Positions 8,606 to 17,246 of a stretch of DNA of 17,246 nt are shown here, piece after piece (position 1 is the first letter of the stretch; each line of letters opens with the position of its first letter). The notes beneath the pieces were generated by a model. It saw only the letters and a list, made by a program, of their open reading frames with translations. It was not told where the DNA came from and ran no database searches. The position numbers were made by a program, and so were the translations under genes. The stretch lies in contig NW_001915117.1 in the NCBI RefSeq assembly GCF_000208925.1, positions 4,626 to 21,871 of the forward strand, read 5' to 3'. Origin of the DNA: Entamoeba histolytica HM-1:IMSS (taxonomy: Eukaryota; Evosea; Mastigamoebida; Endamoebidae).

Positions 8606-8872
8606 TTCCTTTTAAGTAAAACTTAAATTTGATTTTTAGTTTTTTTATGATTTTCCTTTTTATTACAACTTTTTGATGATTTTGTATTTATTTTTTCCTT
8701 TTTGTTTTGTTTTTCTTTTTTTTTCGTAAATAACAAAGATTATACTTCGTTTATTTTTTTTTTTTGAAAGTGATTTTTCATTTTGTCCCAATTTTTTGAT
8801 GTTTTTTTTTTTAACTAAACTCAAATTATTTAAAAATTATTTAAATTCGTTTTATATAACATAAATAATATT

Positions 8873-9958
8873 TTATTTAATTGTCCATCCTCCTTCAACA
8901 CATTGTTTGAAAAATACTTTTCTTTTATAATATTCATCGTCTTGATATATTTTGTCTTTCTGAATATGAAATACATCACTGTACTTTTCTCGTATTTTCA
9001 TTTGACACAAACGACTTCTTTGAGAATCAACAACTTTTTTCCCTGCACCAAACTTAACACCTCGTGCTCCTAGTGTGACTTCTTCATCCATTTCATTAAT
9101 AAAATTAATGGAACTACCAGCAGCAGACAACCCATCAGTTTTGTGTTTTACTAGATGACTAGGTTGACTTAAATAAATAAAAGGTGGAATGTTAACTTTG
9201 TAATTTTTTTCTGTGAATAAAGTGTTCATTTGTATTGTTCTTAAATGAATTCCTCTCATGACTGCATCTTCATCTGCTGGCTTTTCTATAATAATAAGAT
9301 TAAGTCTTATCATTTCAAAATGATTAGCCAAAATTCCTCCTTGAATACCCAGAACTTCCCATTTCAATATTTTATCGCTACATGACATACTTAATGACTT
9401 TTCTCCTTTTCCAGGTTTAATTCTTGTCTTTCCAATGCCATCTTTAATATCTTTTTCTTCCCATAAGGCAATAGTTTGTTCTATAGAATTATTTATAATC
9501 CTTTTTGCTCCAGTTTCAATGTCTTTATTAATTGTTCCATTGCTTGAGATACAACAATCACCACATGGGACTTGGCTTATATAAAAAATCAAATCATATT
9601 TGTCATATCTCCATTTCCATTTTGTTTCTGTTTCACTTTTAGAAGGTGCCTTTTCTATATATTGTTCTTTAGAAATTTGTTCTAATAAAAACAATTGAAA
9701 GGCTCTTTTACAAATCACTTCAGCATGAGAGTCATTTATAATATTATTGTTATGTTGTTTACTTGTAACACATTTACTTCCTGTTCCTATAGAAAGAATT
9801 TCATATTCTTTTTTTTGTTTATCAAATGCAATAAGAGAAGCTAAAACACTCCATTCATTTTCTTGTTCTTTTCCTTTTTTAGGTAACTTATTATATACTT
9901 CCTTTATTTTACATTGAACTTCATTAATAATATTATTTATTCCAATAGGTTTTTCCAT
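8873..9958 (-). CDS. ADAT1: tRNA-specific adenosine deaminase (ADAT1/Tad1-like)
   Basis: A 361-residue adenosine deaminase of the ADAR/ADAT1 editase family. By homology it converts A37 next to the anticodon of tRNA-Ala to inosine. The deaminase signature is intact: NDSHAEVICKRAFQ gives zinc ligand His78 and proton-shuttle Glu80, PCGDC (131-135) gives Cys132, and SMSCSDK gives Cys193. VLASLIAF (38-45), LSIGTGSKC (55-63), GKTRIKPGKGEKSLSMSCSD (176-195) and VLGIQGGIL (202-210) are typical family blocks. The GTGSKC and RIKPG regions contribute to the inositol-hexakisphosphate site in relatives. No double-stranded RNA-binding domain is present, which favours ADAT1 over ADAR. The length is near yeast Tad1 (about 400). 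Start 9958 is preceded by a TATA-like TTATTTAAA stretch. Confidence 0.92.
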   Translation of the reverse strand: MEKPIGINNIINEVQCKIKEVYNKLPKKGKEQENEWSVLASLIAFDKQKKEYEILSIGTGSKCVTSKQHNNNIINDSHAEVICKRAFQLFLLEQISKEQYIEKAPSKSETETKWKWRYDKYDLIFYISQVPCGDCCISSNGTINKDIETGAKRIINNSIEQTIALWEEKDIKDGIGKTRIKPGKGEKSLSMSCSDKILKWEVLGIQGGILANHFEMIRLNLIIIEKPADEDAVMRGIHLRTIQMNTLFTEKNYKVNIPPFIYLSQPSHLVKHKTDGLSAAGSSINFINEMDEEVTLGARGVKFGAGKKVVDSQRSRLCQMKIREKYSDVFHIQKDKIYQDDEYYKRKVFFKQCVEGGWTIK

Positions 9959-10009
9959 TAAATAAGTAATTTATTTAAATAATAAGATAAAATCAAAAAA
10001 TATAAAAAT

Positions 10010-10155
10010 CTTGGGAAAGAAGGATGACCAAGACACTGAGTATTGATCAAAAGTATTCCCATTATTATCTTAGGGTTGTGAAAACCGAAAATTTTATAGA
10101 AGTATTCAGCATGATAACCCTTGCACAATTTTAATCAAGATTCTATCTCCCTTAA
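10010..10155. other. GC-richer island between ADAT1 and CPSF30 genes; small RNA gene or tiny ORF
   Basis: Within the 312-base gap 9959-10270 this stretch has visibly more G and C than its flanks. It contains a possible hairpin CTTGG...CCAAG (10012-10029 region), an AGGGTT word near 10072, AACCCTT near 10117, and a plus-strand ORF of 36 codons (10024-10134, starting MTKTLSIDQKYSHYYLRVVK). In AT-rich genomes such islands often mark structured RNA genes. I cannot match it to a known snRNA, snoRNA or tRNA. The rest of the gap is plain A/T-rich sequence. Confidence 0.3.
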
Positions 10156-10270
10156 ATACTATTAGGTTTTTTTATAATAATTATTTTTATTATTAACTAA
10201 AACTATTTCATATTTAATTTGATTTAAAACAAAAAACAAAAAAAAAGAACAAATTTAATAAAACAAAAAA

Positions 10271-10807
10271 TTAATCTCTTTTTGGTTTTGTAAATTCATG
10301 TTTGAAGTTTGCATTTTTTTCATCTCCATCACGAGGAAAACGTTCTCCTCTGGGTTGTGTTTTTTCTATAGTTTCTCTTGGAACAGAAATTGTTGGATGA
10401 ACAAATTTACACTTTTTACCGTAGGGACAAAATCCAAGATAAAATAAAGGACACATTAATTTTGGGACATGTCCATGTTTACATTTCTTTCCATGTTTAC
10501 AAAATCCTCTTTTATACCATTCACAAGGAATTGCCTTTTGTGGGTCTTCATGTTTAAATGGACATTCTGGTTTCTCACATTTTCCATATTTTACAAAGTG
10601 ATGACAAGCTGGTGTTCTTTCTTCATCTAAACGATGAAGAAAGTCACAATTTGCTCCTTTTCTACACATTCCTCTTAACCAATGTTGACATACAATTGTT
10701 TTTTCATTTGATTTAATTGTTCGAGGATCACGTTCAGTTTTAATTTCACGAAATACACGACTGATATCCATTTTCATTACATTGTTTAATTCAAGAAGTG
10801 TTTCCAT
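10271..10807 (-). CDS. CPSF4: CPSF30-like CCCH zinc finger protein (mRNA 3'-end processing)
   Basis: A 178-residue protein with four CCCH fingers: C40-C48-C54-H58, C68-C77-C82-H86, C95-C103-C109-H113 and C119-C127-C133-H137. The words VCQHWLRGMCRKGANCDFLH, ECPFKHEDP, WYKRGFCKHGKKCKHGH and YLGFCPYGKKCKFVHP match fingers 2-5 of CPSF30/Yth1, the polyadenylation factor that helps read the poly(A) signal and binds Fip1. The usual first finger is missing: residues 1-39 hold no Cys. Only 110 bases separate the start from the next gene, and they contain no splice signals, so a lost exon is unlikely. The C-terminus is short, basic and disordered, and lacks the zinc knuckle of animal CPSF30. GTTATTTAAAG at 10866-10856 is a likely TATA element. 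Confidence 0.88.
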   Translation of the reverse strand: METLLELNNVMKMDISRVFREIKTERDPRTIKSNEKTIVCQHWLRGMCRKGANCDFLHRLDEERTPACHHFVKYGKCEKPECPFKHEDPQKAIPCEWYKRGFCKHGKKCKHGHVPKLMCPLFYLGFCPYGKKCKFVHPTISVPRETIEKTQPRGERFPRDGDEKNANFKHEFTKPKRD

Positions 10808-10917
10808 TAATGTAATAATAAGTATCTTTTAAGTTTGATTCTGATTATTTTTAATCTTTAAATAACATATTTTGATTTAAATTTTGTTATTTCATCAAAA
10901 AAAAAAAAGAAATTCAA

Positions 10918-11355
10918 TTATTGTGATTTAATATCTTCAACCATTTTCATATATTCATCAAAGTCTAATGAACCATTTTTATCCGTATCATATATATCAA
11001 ATGTTTCATTTATATCTTGTATAGTAATATTTGGGTCAATGCTTTGGAGAATATCAAAAACTTCTTTCTTATCTAAAACACCATCTCCGTTTACATCACA
11101 TCTTTTAAATAATAAAACATATGGATCTTCTTCTTCGGAGTTCTTTAAATAGAATTCAATCATATTTTTAAATTCATTCAAATCCATTTTACCATCTTCA
11201 TTTTCGTCTGCCATATGAAATAGTGCAACTGCACTTTCTTTTTCACATCCTTCAATTAATTGTGAACATGCCTTTACAAATTCATCAATATCAAGATATC
11301 CAGAATGATCTGTATCTATCATGTCAAATACATGTTTAATGTCTGCTTCAGTCAT
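10918..11355 (-). CDS. four-EF-hand calcium-binding protein (calmodulin/CaBP-like)
   Basis: A 145-residue acidic protein made almost wholly of two EF-hand pairs. The 12-residue loops are DTDHSGYLDIDE (14-25), DENEDGKMDLNE (50-61), DVNGDGVLDKKE (87-98) and DTDKNGSLDFDE (123-134). All four keep acidic residues at positions 1, 3 and 12 (or Asn at 3 in two loops) and Gly at 6, so all should bind calcium. The size matches calmodulin and the Entamoeba CaBP family, but the linker (NSEEEDPY) differs from calmodulin and no acylation signal is present. It is expected to be a soluble calcium sensor or buffer. The particular family member cannot be named from sequence alone. A perfect GTATTTAAA lies 33 bases upstream of the start. 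Confidence 0.93.
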   Translation of the reverse strand: MTEADIKHVFDMIDTDHSGYLDIDEFVKACSQLIEGCEKESAVALFHMADENEDGKMDLNEFKNMIEFYLKNSEEEDPYVLLFKRCDVNGDGVLDKKEVFDILQSIDPNITIQDINETFDIYDTDKNGSLDFDEYMKMVEDIKSQ

Positions 11356-11387
11356 CTTTTTTTAATAAAATCTAAGTTAATTCTTTT

Positions 11388-11396
11388 TTTAAATAC
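11388..11396 (-). promoter_or_regulatory. TATA-like element of the EF-hand gene
   Basis: GTATTTAAA on the minus strand is an exact match to the Entamoeba TATA-like consensus, 33 bases before the ATG at 11355. Confidence 0.6.
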
Positions 11397-12558
11397 TTCT
11401 TAGATTCCTCATTCAAATCCTCTTTGTAGTTTATTAGTTTTAATGTTAAAATAACTATATCTTTTAGATATTTTAATTCGCTAAGAGTCTTTTCACAGTA
11501 TTATTTTTTTCCTAATGGTATTATCTTATTTATTTTTTATTTTTCAACAGAAAAAAACAAAACATCTTCTCTCGTTAATGTTCTAAGTTAGTATTGTTTC
11601 ATTAAAATGTCATTAACAAAACAATTTAATTTTCAAATTAGAAAATTACAATAACAAAAAAAAAGAATGAGACAATAATTTTTAATCACAGAAATAAATG
11701 CTATGAACATAAAACTGTTTTAATATTATCCATAATTTATTATCATTCTGTTTAAATACAATTGGTAAATTTATTAATTATTTATTGTTTCGTTTTTTAT
11801 ATTTATAATTGTTTATATGACTCATAGTTTTATTATGGAATTATTTATTCTTTATGTTACATTTGGTTTTGATGTATATATATAATAGTATAACCATGAG
11901 AATAAATAATATTGAATAATTTATTGTTCATTATTTATACCTTTTATTCTTCTTTCTCCATTCTATTTCTTAACCATTTTTAATCAACTCACTGAATTCA
12001 TGAAATATTCTTAGTCTAATTCTATTATTTATTTTTTAAGAACATTTGATTCTTTAATATGTTTAAACAGTTACTGTGTTTTTTTTAATAAAAAACTACA
12101 TTTATAATGAAAAAAACATTAATCTAATTGATTCTGAGAATTGTTGATGTTATGTACATAAAGAATATTAACAAATAACATACATTTCATCATATTTTAA
12201 TATCAACTCCATGATTTTTTTTTTCATTTAATAAAAAACTGAAAAGAAAAGATAAAGAAGAAAGAAGATAATAAAAGAGGTAATTATTGTATAATTACCA
12301 AGATATCTAACACAAAAATATGAAACAAAAAATAATATTGAAAAACAAATTATTATACAATCATAAAAATTCATAATTTATAATTTTAATACATTTGAGT
12401 TTTTCTTTTTTTTTTTGATGTATTATTCAAGTTTTTATGATATTTTTGGGAATAACACACATTTTATAAAAAATTATTAAAAAAATGAAAATATTCAAAT
12501 AATCTTTTAGAAGAAAGAATAATGAAAAGAAACAGTATTTATTTTTAACTTTTTCTTT
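11397..12558. other. non-coding intergenic region
   Basis: More than 1.1 kb of AT-rich DNA between the diverging EF-hand and S41 genes. Apart from a 42-codon open stretch on the minus strand (11372-11500) and a 9-bp inverted repeat (12279-12299), I see no gene, RNA or element. Confidence 0.6.
12279..12299. repeat. perfect 9-bp inverted repeat
   Basis: GGTAATTAT, a TGT loop, then ATAATTACC: a perfect hairpin with a three-base loop. A related ATTATACAAT word recurs at 12352-12361. The role is unknown. Confidence 0.6.
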
Positions 12559-12600
12559 GGGTTTTAGTGTATTTCATAAAACCCTTACTTTTTATTCATA
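12559..12600 (+). promoter_or_regulatory. core promoter of the S41 peptidase gene inside an inverted repeat
   Basis: GGGTTTTA (12559-12566) and TAAAACCC (12577-12584) are perfect inverted arms around GTGTATTTCA. The spacer together with the right arm gives GTATTTCATAAA, a TATA-like word. TTTTATTCATA at 12590-12600 resembles the initiator, 10 bases before the ATG. Confidence 0.5.
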
Positions 12601-12610
12601 ATCTTACTTT

Positions 12611-14725
12611 ATGCTCGTTATAACTACATTAATCGCAATTGCATTTGCTACTCAATGCAAAGAATTAACACCTGGAGTTTATTCTGTTATTGATGCTTTT
12701 GAATGTATTAATTCTGTTAGTCTTTCTTTAGAAAAAGCAACAAACATTCAACACTCATTACAATCTCTCTTTCAAACATATGTTTTTAAAGACATTTTGA
12801 AGAACCCACCACAACCATCTTTTGATAATAAGTTCTTCCCAACATTAGATATTGATGCTCAACTTGCTTCTCTTCCTTTACTTGAAGATCAAGCAGTTTA
12901 TCCATTTATGCAGAAAATTCAATACATTGTTGATACAACTCATGACCTTCATCTTTCATTCCGTTTAACTTCAAATGAGAATAATACATATTATTATGAT
13001 AATTTTTATGCCTCATTACCTTTTACAATTGATATTGTTGATGGTAATTATATTATTCATCCTAATTCTCAACTCTCTTCTCTTGGTGGTAAAATTCCAG
13101 AAGAAATTACAAATAATGATGGTAAAATTATCACATCAATTAATGGAGATAAACCACATACATTTGTAAAGAAATGGGCAGAAGATCATGCATTCCTCAA
13201 ATCACCACATGGAAGATTTACGTATGCACTTGAATCAATGTCATTTGTTTCATTAAGATCTAATCTTCTTTCACAAGAATTTCTTTCACAACCAATTAAT
13301 ATTTTATTAACAGGAGATGTCTCAATTTCAACACAATACCAAATGGTGTATATTCCACCACAAACACTTAATGAACATATTGCCAGAAAAATTTCACAAA
13401 AAGAAAGAAGATCTACTGCACCAATTTCTATTGAAGATTTTGTTACTTATAAGAAATCTGATAAAGTTTTTGATTTAGAATCATCTGATGGTAATTTGGC
13501 TTGTAAATTTGATTCAGAAAAGAAAGTTAATACTATTGTTTTAAAGACATTCTATCCAGAAGTTGAATTTGATAATTTCTTTGAAGTATTTAATAAATGT
13601 ATTAAAACTATAGATGAAAATACTAATCCTATTATTGTTATCCTTCCAATGAATGGAGGTGGATATGCTGATTTAGAAGCTAATTTTGAACAAGTCCTTG
13701 CACCACATGCCGACGTAGATCTAATTGGAAGTGTTAGAATTTCAAAAGGAAGTGAAGGTTGTATGAAAAATGAATATGGAGAATATCTTTATGACACTGA
13801 TAATTGTCAAGTTCTTTACAATGAAACAAACAAATCTATTCCATTAGGAGAATGGTACACTCAACCAAAAATAACTCACTACGGAGATGTTGAACATGTT
13901 TATTCTCAAAACACTCTTATGCATGCTTCTACAATGCTCGAAGCTAAATTAGTAAAAAATCCAAGAAATCCAACTGATGTTATTATTATGACAGATGGAT
14001 TTTGTTATTCTGCTTGTAGTGTTTTGGCTAAAGGAATGGTAAATAAAGGTAATGCTATTGTTGTTGGTTATGAAGGTGATCCTGAATTATCTCTTGAAAG
14101 TTTTGATGCTGGAAATTCACCAACTCCAGTTATTACTCAAGACGAAGTTTTTATGGATGAAGCTAAAGTTCTTGCTGAATTAGGAGGATATATGAGAATA
14201 TCATTCTTTGAAACCTTTGAATGGAATTATAATTACAATGAAACTATTCCAAGAGAATTTGTCTTAAATCCTGTCGATGAACGAGTTAACATTTTTAAGT
14301 ATAGCCCAAGTAAAATTGACCAATTTGTTGATGAAGGATTAAAGATTTATAAGAAATACCAAAGTGAATGTAATCCATTAAATAAAAGACTTGTTAAAGT
14401 AGATAGTGCTTGTGACAATAATATTACTATTGAGCATGCTCATGGAGGGCATATTTGTGGAGATGATGGTAAATGGAGTACTGAATGTGTTGCTTCATAT
14501 TGTGAACCTGGTTATAAATTTGATAGATTCAATAATAAATGTATTGTTGATGTTTGTTTCCAAGAGTCAAGTTCAAGTGAAAGTTTATTTAGTGATGATT
14601 TATTCTGGGTAATTGTCGGATGTGTTGGTGGCTTTATAGTTATTGGAATTATACTTGCAATTATCGTAATTACTGGAATCATTGTTCACAAGAAACATCG
14701 TTTAGACACTTATGATTCACTTTAA
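12611..14725 (+). CDS. type I membrane S41-family peptidase
   Basis: A 704-residue protein with a short signal peptide (LVITTLIAIAFA, likely cut near residue 14), a large lumenal or extracellular part, one membrane helix (about 666-692) and a 12-residue cytosolic tail. The peptidase region carries S41 hallmarks: DTTHDLHLSF (108-117), a likely source of the active-site His; IIVILPMNGGGYADLE (341-356), the family's strand followed by the Gly-rich turn; and TDGFCYSACSVLAKGM (461-476), where Ser467 sits between two Cys as in other eukaryotic S41 proteins. Residues 587-649 form a Cys-rich module (CGDDGKWSTECVASYCEPGY) like small disulphide domains of Entamoeba surface proteins. The tail ends YDSL, a YxxL-type sorting signal, so traffic to the endosome or lysosome or to the surface is likely. 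The substrate is unknown. Several NxT/NxS sites suggest glycosylation. Confidence 0.88.
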   Translation: MLVITTLIAIAFATQCKELTPGVYSVIDAFECINSVSLSLEKATNIQHSLQSLFQTYVFKDILKNPPQPSFDNKFFPTLDIDAQLASLPLLEDQAVYPFMQKIQYIVDTTHDLHLSFRLTSNENNTYYYDNFYASLPFTIDIVDGNYIIHPNSQLSSLGGKIPEEITNNDGKIITSINGDKPHTFVKKWAEDHAFLKSPHGRFTYALESMSFVSLRSNLLSQEFLSQPINILLTGDVSISTQYQMVYIPPQTLNEHIARKISQKERRSTAPISIEDFVTYKKSDKVFDLESSDGNLACKFDSEKKVNTIVLKTFYPEVEFDNFFEVFNKCIKTIDENTNPIIVILPMNGGGYADLEANFEQVLAPHADVDLIGSVRISKGSEGCMKNEYGEYLYDTDNCQVLYNETNKSIPLGEWYTQPKITHYGDVEHVYSQNTLMHASTMLEAKLVKNPRNPTDVIIMTDGFCYSACSVLAKGMVNKGNAIVVGYEGDPELSLESFDAGNSPTPVITQDEVFMDEAKVLAELGGYMRISFFETFEWNYNYNETIPREFVLNPVDERVNIFKYSPSKIDQFVDEGLKIYKKYQSECNPLNKRLVKVDSACDNNITIEHAHGGHICGDDGKWSTECVASYCEPGYKFDRFNNKCIVDVCFQESSSSESLFSDDLFWVIVGCVGGFIVIGIILAIIVITGIIVHKKHRLDTYDSL

Positions 14726-15324
14726 TTTCAATATTGGTGATTTGGTTATTATTTTGTTTTTTTTTTTGTTATAAATCGAATGGTTGATAAATAAAAAGGA
14801 TATATAAAATATGTTATATAAAATTACTCATAACTATTTCATTTTCACACATAATATTTCTGTTATTTTTATTGCTCAAATATGCAGTGTTTATAAAAAG
14901 TATTTTTCTATTACATTTTTATATCTATAGTTATTGTTGTAAATATGTAATTGTATTGGTTAATATAATTATTATACTATTATTTTAGTCATTAAGAGAT
15001 TGTTTCTTATTATTTTATCTATTCTTCTATTTATTTCTTATTGATGTTAACAGTTTATTTGTTTATTAAATAGTTAGTAAACATTTGCTATTTTGTATTG
15101 TTTGTAATTAATCAAATGTAATTCAACAATAAATAAATGAAATATACTGATTATATGCTTATTCACATCTCTTTTATTAGTATTTAGTATTCAATGAATT
15201 ATATAAATTGAATTGTTATTGGATAATTGAATTTATCAATAGACTAAAAGAATAAACAATAGTTCTTCCCTATTCAATAACATATTTTCTTGTCTGTCTT
15301 TCTTCAAAACAACAAATTAATTGA
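14726..15324. other. non-coding region after the S41 gene
   Basis: AT-rich, with T-runs just after the S41 stop that fit a 3' end. I see no gene, RNA or clear repeat here on either strand. Confidence 0.55.
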
Positions 15325-16864
15325 TTAGAGAGTATTAATATGTTCAAATTCTTCAATTCTTATGGTTATACGATGAATTCGACTAAATTCACTTGTGTTC
15401 AGTTGTATTGTTTCATTGTCATATGTGTTGAATCATAAACAATAACTTTGTAATACCTTGTATTTAATATTACAATCAAATAAACAATAAATTCAATGAT
15501 TTCTCTCTCATTCATCCACAATTTCTTTATCAATACTTCTATTCAATAATCATATTTTCATTTGTTATTCAAACTTCTTTTCCTTTGAACTTTTCTTTCT
15601 TAAAACAAACACTTTCACCGAATAAACAATCAAAATGTTTGTTGTTTATTTTAGTTACATATTCTCATACTCAATCAATACATCATGTTTTATTTATATT
15701 AATACTCTTTCTTATCACTATCTTCTTTGTTGCATTTTGGTTTTGGTAAGTCACATCAACATCTATTCCATTATTCTATTATAAATAACAAAAAACTCTT
15801 CTTTCTCTTTAGTTGTATCATCATGCAGTAAAATGATTGTGTTTCATTCTTTAAAATAACTAATACATTCTTCTTCATAACTTTTGTCTTCTTGTTGTTG
15901 ATGAGTAATAACTTCTATTCAATTAGTGATGTTTTAATAACACTGAAAATAGTAGAACATTCACATTCTTCTTTAATTGAAAGTGTGTTTTTAATATCAA
16001 AAACATGATTCATTCAATATTCATCTGTTAGTCATTCATTCCAGATATTTCTTTTTATTCAAATAGATATGTTTTATCGTGAACTTGTTGTTGAATATCA
16101 ATTCAATTTATTACTCTTTTCAATAATATATTTTAATTGATATAATATTGTTATATGATACATTGAACTTCAAAAAAATGATTAACTTTCAATTAAAACT
16201 GAATTTAATCATCAAAAATTATGTGTTTGTATTGGTGTTGTTGAAAATAAAATATAATTAATACAAATGATTGATTTTTATTTATTAATACAATTTATGT
16301 TTTTATAATTCAATTGAAACACAATTATCTTCTATTTTGTATGAATGACATTTATTCAATTTCCATTTCTTATGTAAAATACAAATTGTTGTAATTGTAT
16401 ATATCAACATCAAATAACATCATTATCTTCAAATGGAGTATTGTATTACTTCTCTTTGTCTCTCTATTGAATAGTTTCTATCATTAAAACTTAGTTTTAT
16501 AATTATATTCTACTTGCTGATAATAAAGATTTTAATCAAATTACTTCAATCAATTCAAATAAATATAGTATGGTATTTTCTATCATTATTAAATTCACAA
16601 TATTGAATGTTTTTAATAAACTGGTATTTTCAATACAAACACACATGTATCATTTAGACAAATATAAAAGTGTTTTCAATTTAATTTGTTTAAGAATTGA
16701 AAATGATTCAATGGTGTTTTGAAATGAAACAAAAGTTGTTGTTTATCACTATCAATAAATACAACTCTTTGTTGATTATTATTAAGAGTAATGTGTGTAT
16801 ATTCTTCATCATTTTGAGTGTTGCAATTATAGTCAGTGATATTAAAATTGCTCGTACAAAACAT
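15325..16864 (-). pseudogene. decayed minus-strand gene, unrecognised family
   Basis: About 1.5 kb reads on the minus strand as a string of coding-like pieces broken by stops and frameshifts. From the 5' end: an intact 62-codon ORF starting MFCTSNFNITDYN (16864-16676); KNIQYCEFNNDRKYHTIFI (about 16617-16561); LSFNDRNYSIERQREVIQYS (about 16497-16435); KKWKLNKCHSYKIEDNC (about 16370-16318); SIKEECECSTIFSVIKTSL (about 15975-15920); THQQQEDKSYEEECISYFKE (15905-15846); DDTTKEKEEFFVIYNR (about 15822-15775); ESVCFKKEKFKGKEV then a TGA and ITNENMIIE (about 15620-15545); and a final piece ending RITIRIEEFEHINTL and TAA (15420-15325). The Glu/Asp-rich composition and purine bias on one strand support former coding. 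No domain or family is recognised, and where to join the frames is uncertain. Confidence 0.6.
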
Positions 16865-17181
16865 TGTTTATAACTACAAACTATCCTTATTGATTAATAA
16901 CTCTCTTGCTGTTGCTCATATGATTTTACAATAAACTCTTAATTATTCATAACATATTATTTTTATTTGAATTATTTCTCCTTTTATACTATAATATATT
17001 TATTAAAATACTACTCGTTACTGTTTATTTACTATTAGTATAATAAGACATACACCCAAACGTTTATTTATTATTAATGAAAGAAAAAATAACAAAAAAT
17101 ATGAATAACAATAATAAAAAATAAAAAAATAAAAACTTCATAAGAACTTAAAAGAAAATGACAAAAAAATAAAAAACTGAC
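16865..17181. other. AT-rich spacer and promoter of the edge gene
   Basis: The region is mostly A/T. AAGAACTTAAAAG near 17142-17154 contains a GAAC element, about 34 bases before the ATG at 17182, and is the likely promoter of the truncated gene. Nothing else is seen. Confidence 0.45.
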
Positions 17182-17246
17182 ATGAGTTTATCTCAACAGC
17201 AAATTGATCAATTGATTCACAACCTATATGGCAATGACAATGAAAT
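17182..17246 (+). CDS. 5' end of a protein-coding gene, cut by the window edge
   Basis: An ATG followed by 20 open codons, MSLSQQQIDQLIHNLYGNDN and then E, runs off the end of the window. The leader is short and A-rich, with a GAAC element at a suitable distance. The start looks real because the codons are less AT-extreme than the DNA before it. The helix-forming LSQQQIDQLIHNLYGND resembles the first helix of HEAT-repeat nuclear transport receptors (importin/exportin type), but 21 residues are too few to assign it. Confidence 0.55.
   Translation, partial: MSLSQQQIDQLIHNLYGNDNE

Noticed and set aside
10012..10060. C/D-box snoRNA reading (GATGA-like and CTGA words)
   Set aside because: The C-like word is imperfect and the CTGA lies too close to it, with no terminal stem; kept only as a general small-RNA candidate.
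11870..11890. TA-rich run considered as a microsatellite or element
   Set aside because: Too short and imperfect to stand out from the local AT-rich background.
12975..14612. Short plus-strand ORFs 12975-13169 and 14406-14612
   Set aside because: They are out-of-frame readings of the S41 peptidase gene.
1..17246. tRNA genes, tRNA arrays, rRNA, CRISPR, IS elements, bacterial operon signals
   Set aside because: No cloverleaf, no spaced direct repeats and no Shine-Dalgarno-led gene clusters were seen; the window is eukaryotic throughout.

Overview
The window looks like nuclear DNA of an Entamoeba species, probably of the E. histolytica/dispar/nuttalli group, although the species cannot be fixed by eye. 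The evidence is: very AT-rich DNA (intergenic parts about 80% AT or more); densely packed, mostly intronless genes with very short leaders; core-promoter words known from this genus (GAAC, a GTATTTAAA-type TATA element, AAAAATTCA-like initiators); one short intron with GTTTGT...TAG ends; cytosolic eukaryotic ribosomal proteins; and a decayed LINE of the restriction-like-endonuclease type.

Layout. 1-1470: gene graveyard, with a possible decayed plus-strand gene (about 82-480) and then the 3' end of a LINE ORF on the minus strand (about 802-1470). 1628-4449: a Ulp1/SENP-type cysteine protease (+), a 60-residue tail-anchored protein (-), ribosomal protein eL6 (+) and ribosomal protein eS7 (-). 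4654-5172: a coiled-coil protein with an N-terminal MGC dual-acylation signal (+). 5267-11355: five genes on the minus strand in a row: a basic Ser/Lys-rich protein, a Q/N/P-rich 751-residue protein with a newly recognised first exon and 51-bp intron, a tRNA adenosine deaminase (ADAT1/Tad1), a four-finger CPSF30-like CCCH protein, and a four-EF-hand calcium-binding protein. 11356-12610: non-coding apart from one short open stretch. 12611-14725: a type I membrane S41-family peptidase (+). 14726-17181: a gene desert holding a clearly degraded minus-strand gene (about 15325-16864). 17182-17246: first 21 codons of another plus-strand gene, cut by the window edge.

The genes do not form one pathway. 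They are housekeeping (translation, tRNA editing, mRNA 3'-end processing, SUMO/NEDD8 deconjugation) mixed with surface, signalling and lineage-specific proteins. The two ribosomal protein genes share upstream words (AAGAACCCT, AACCCTTT, GAACT, GAATAAA), which suggests joint control. I see no novel multi-gene system. The most useful points are the recovered exon and intron, the two or three decayed genes, the LINE endonuclease relic with an AT repeat at its catalytic site, the absent first zinc finger of CPSF30, and a GC-richer island at 10010-10155 that may be a small RNA gene or tiny ORF.
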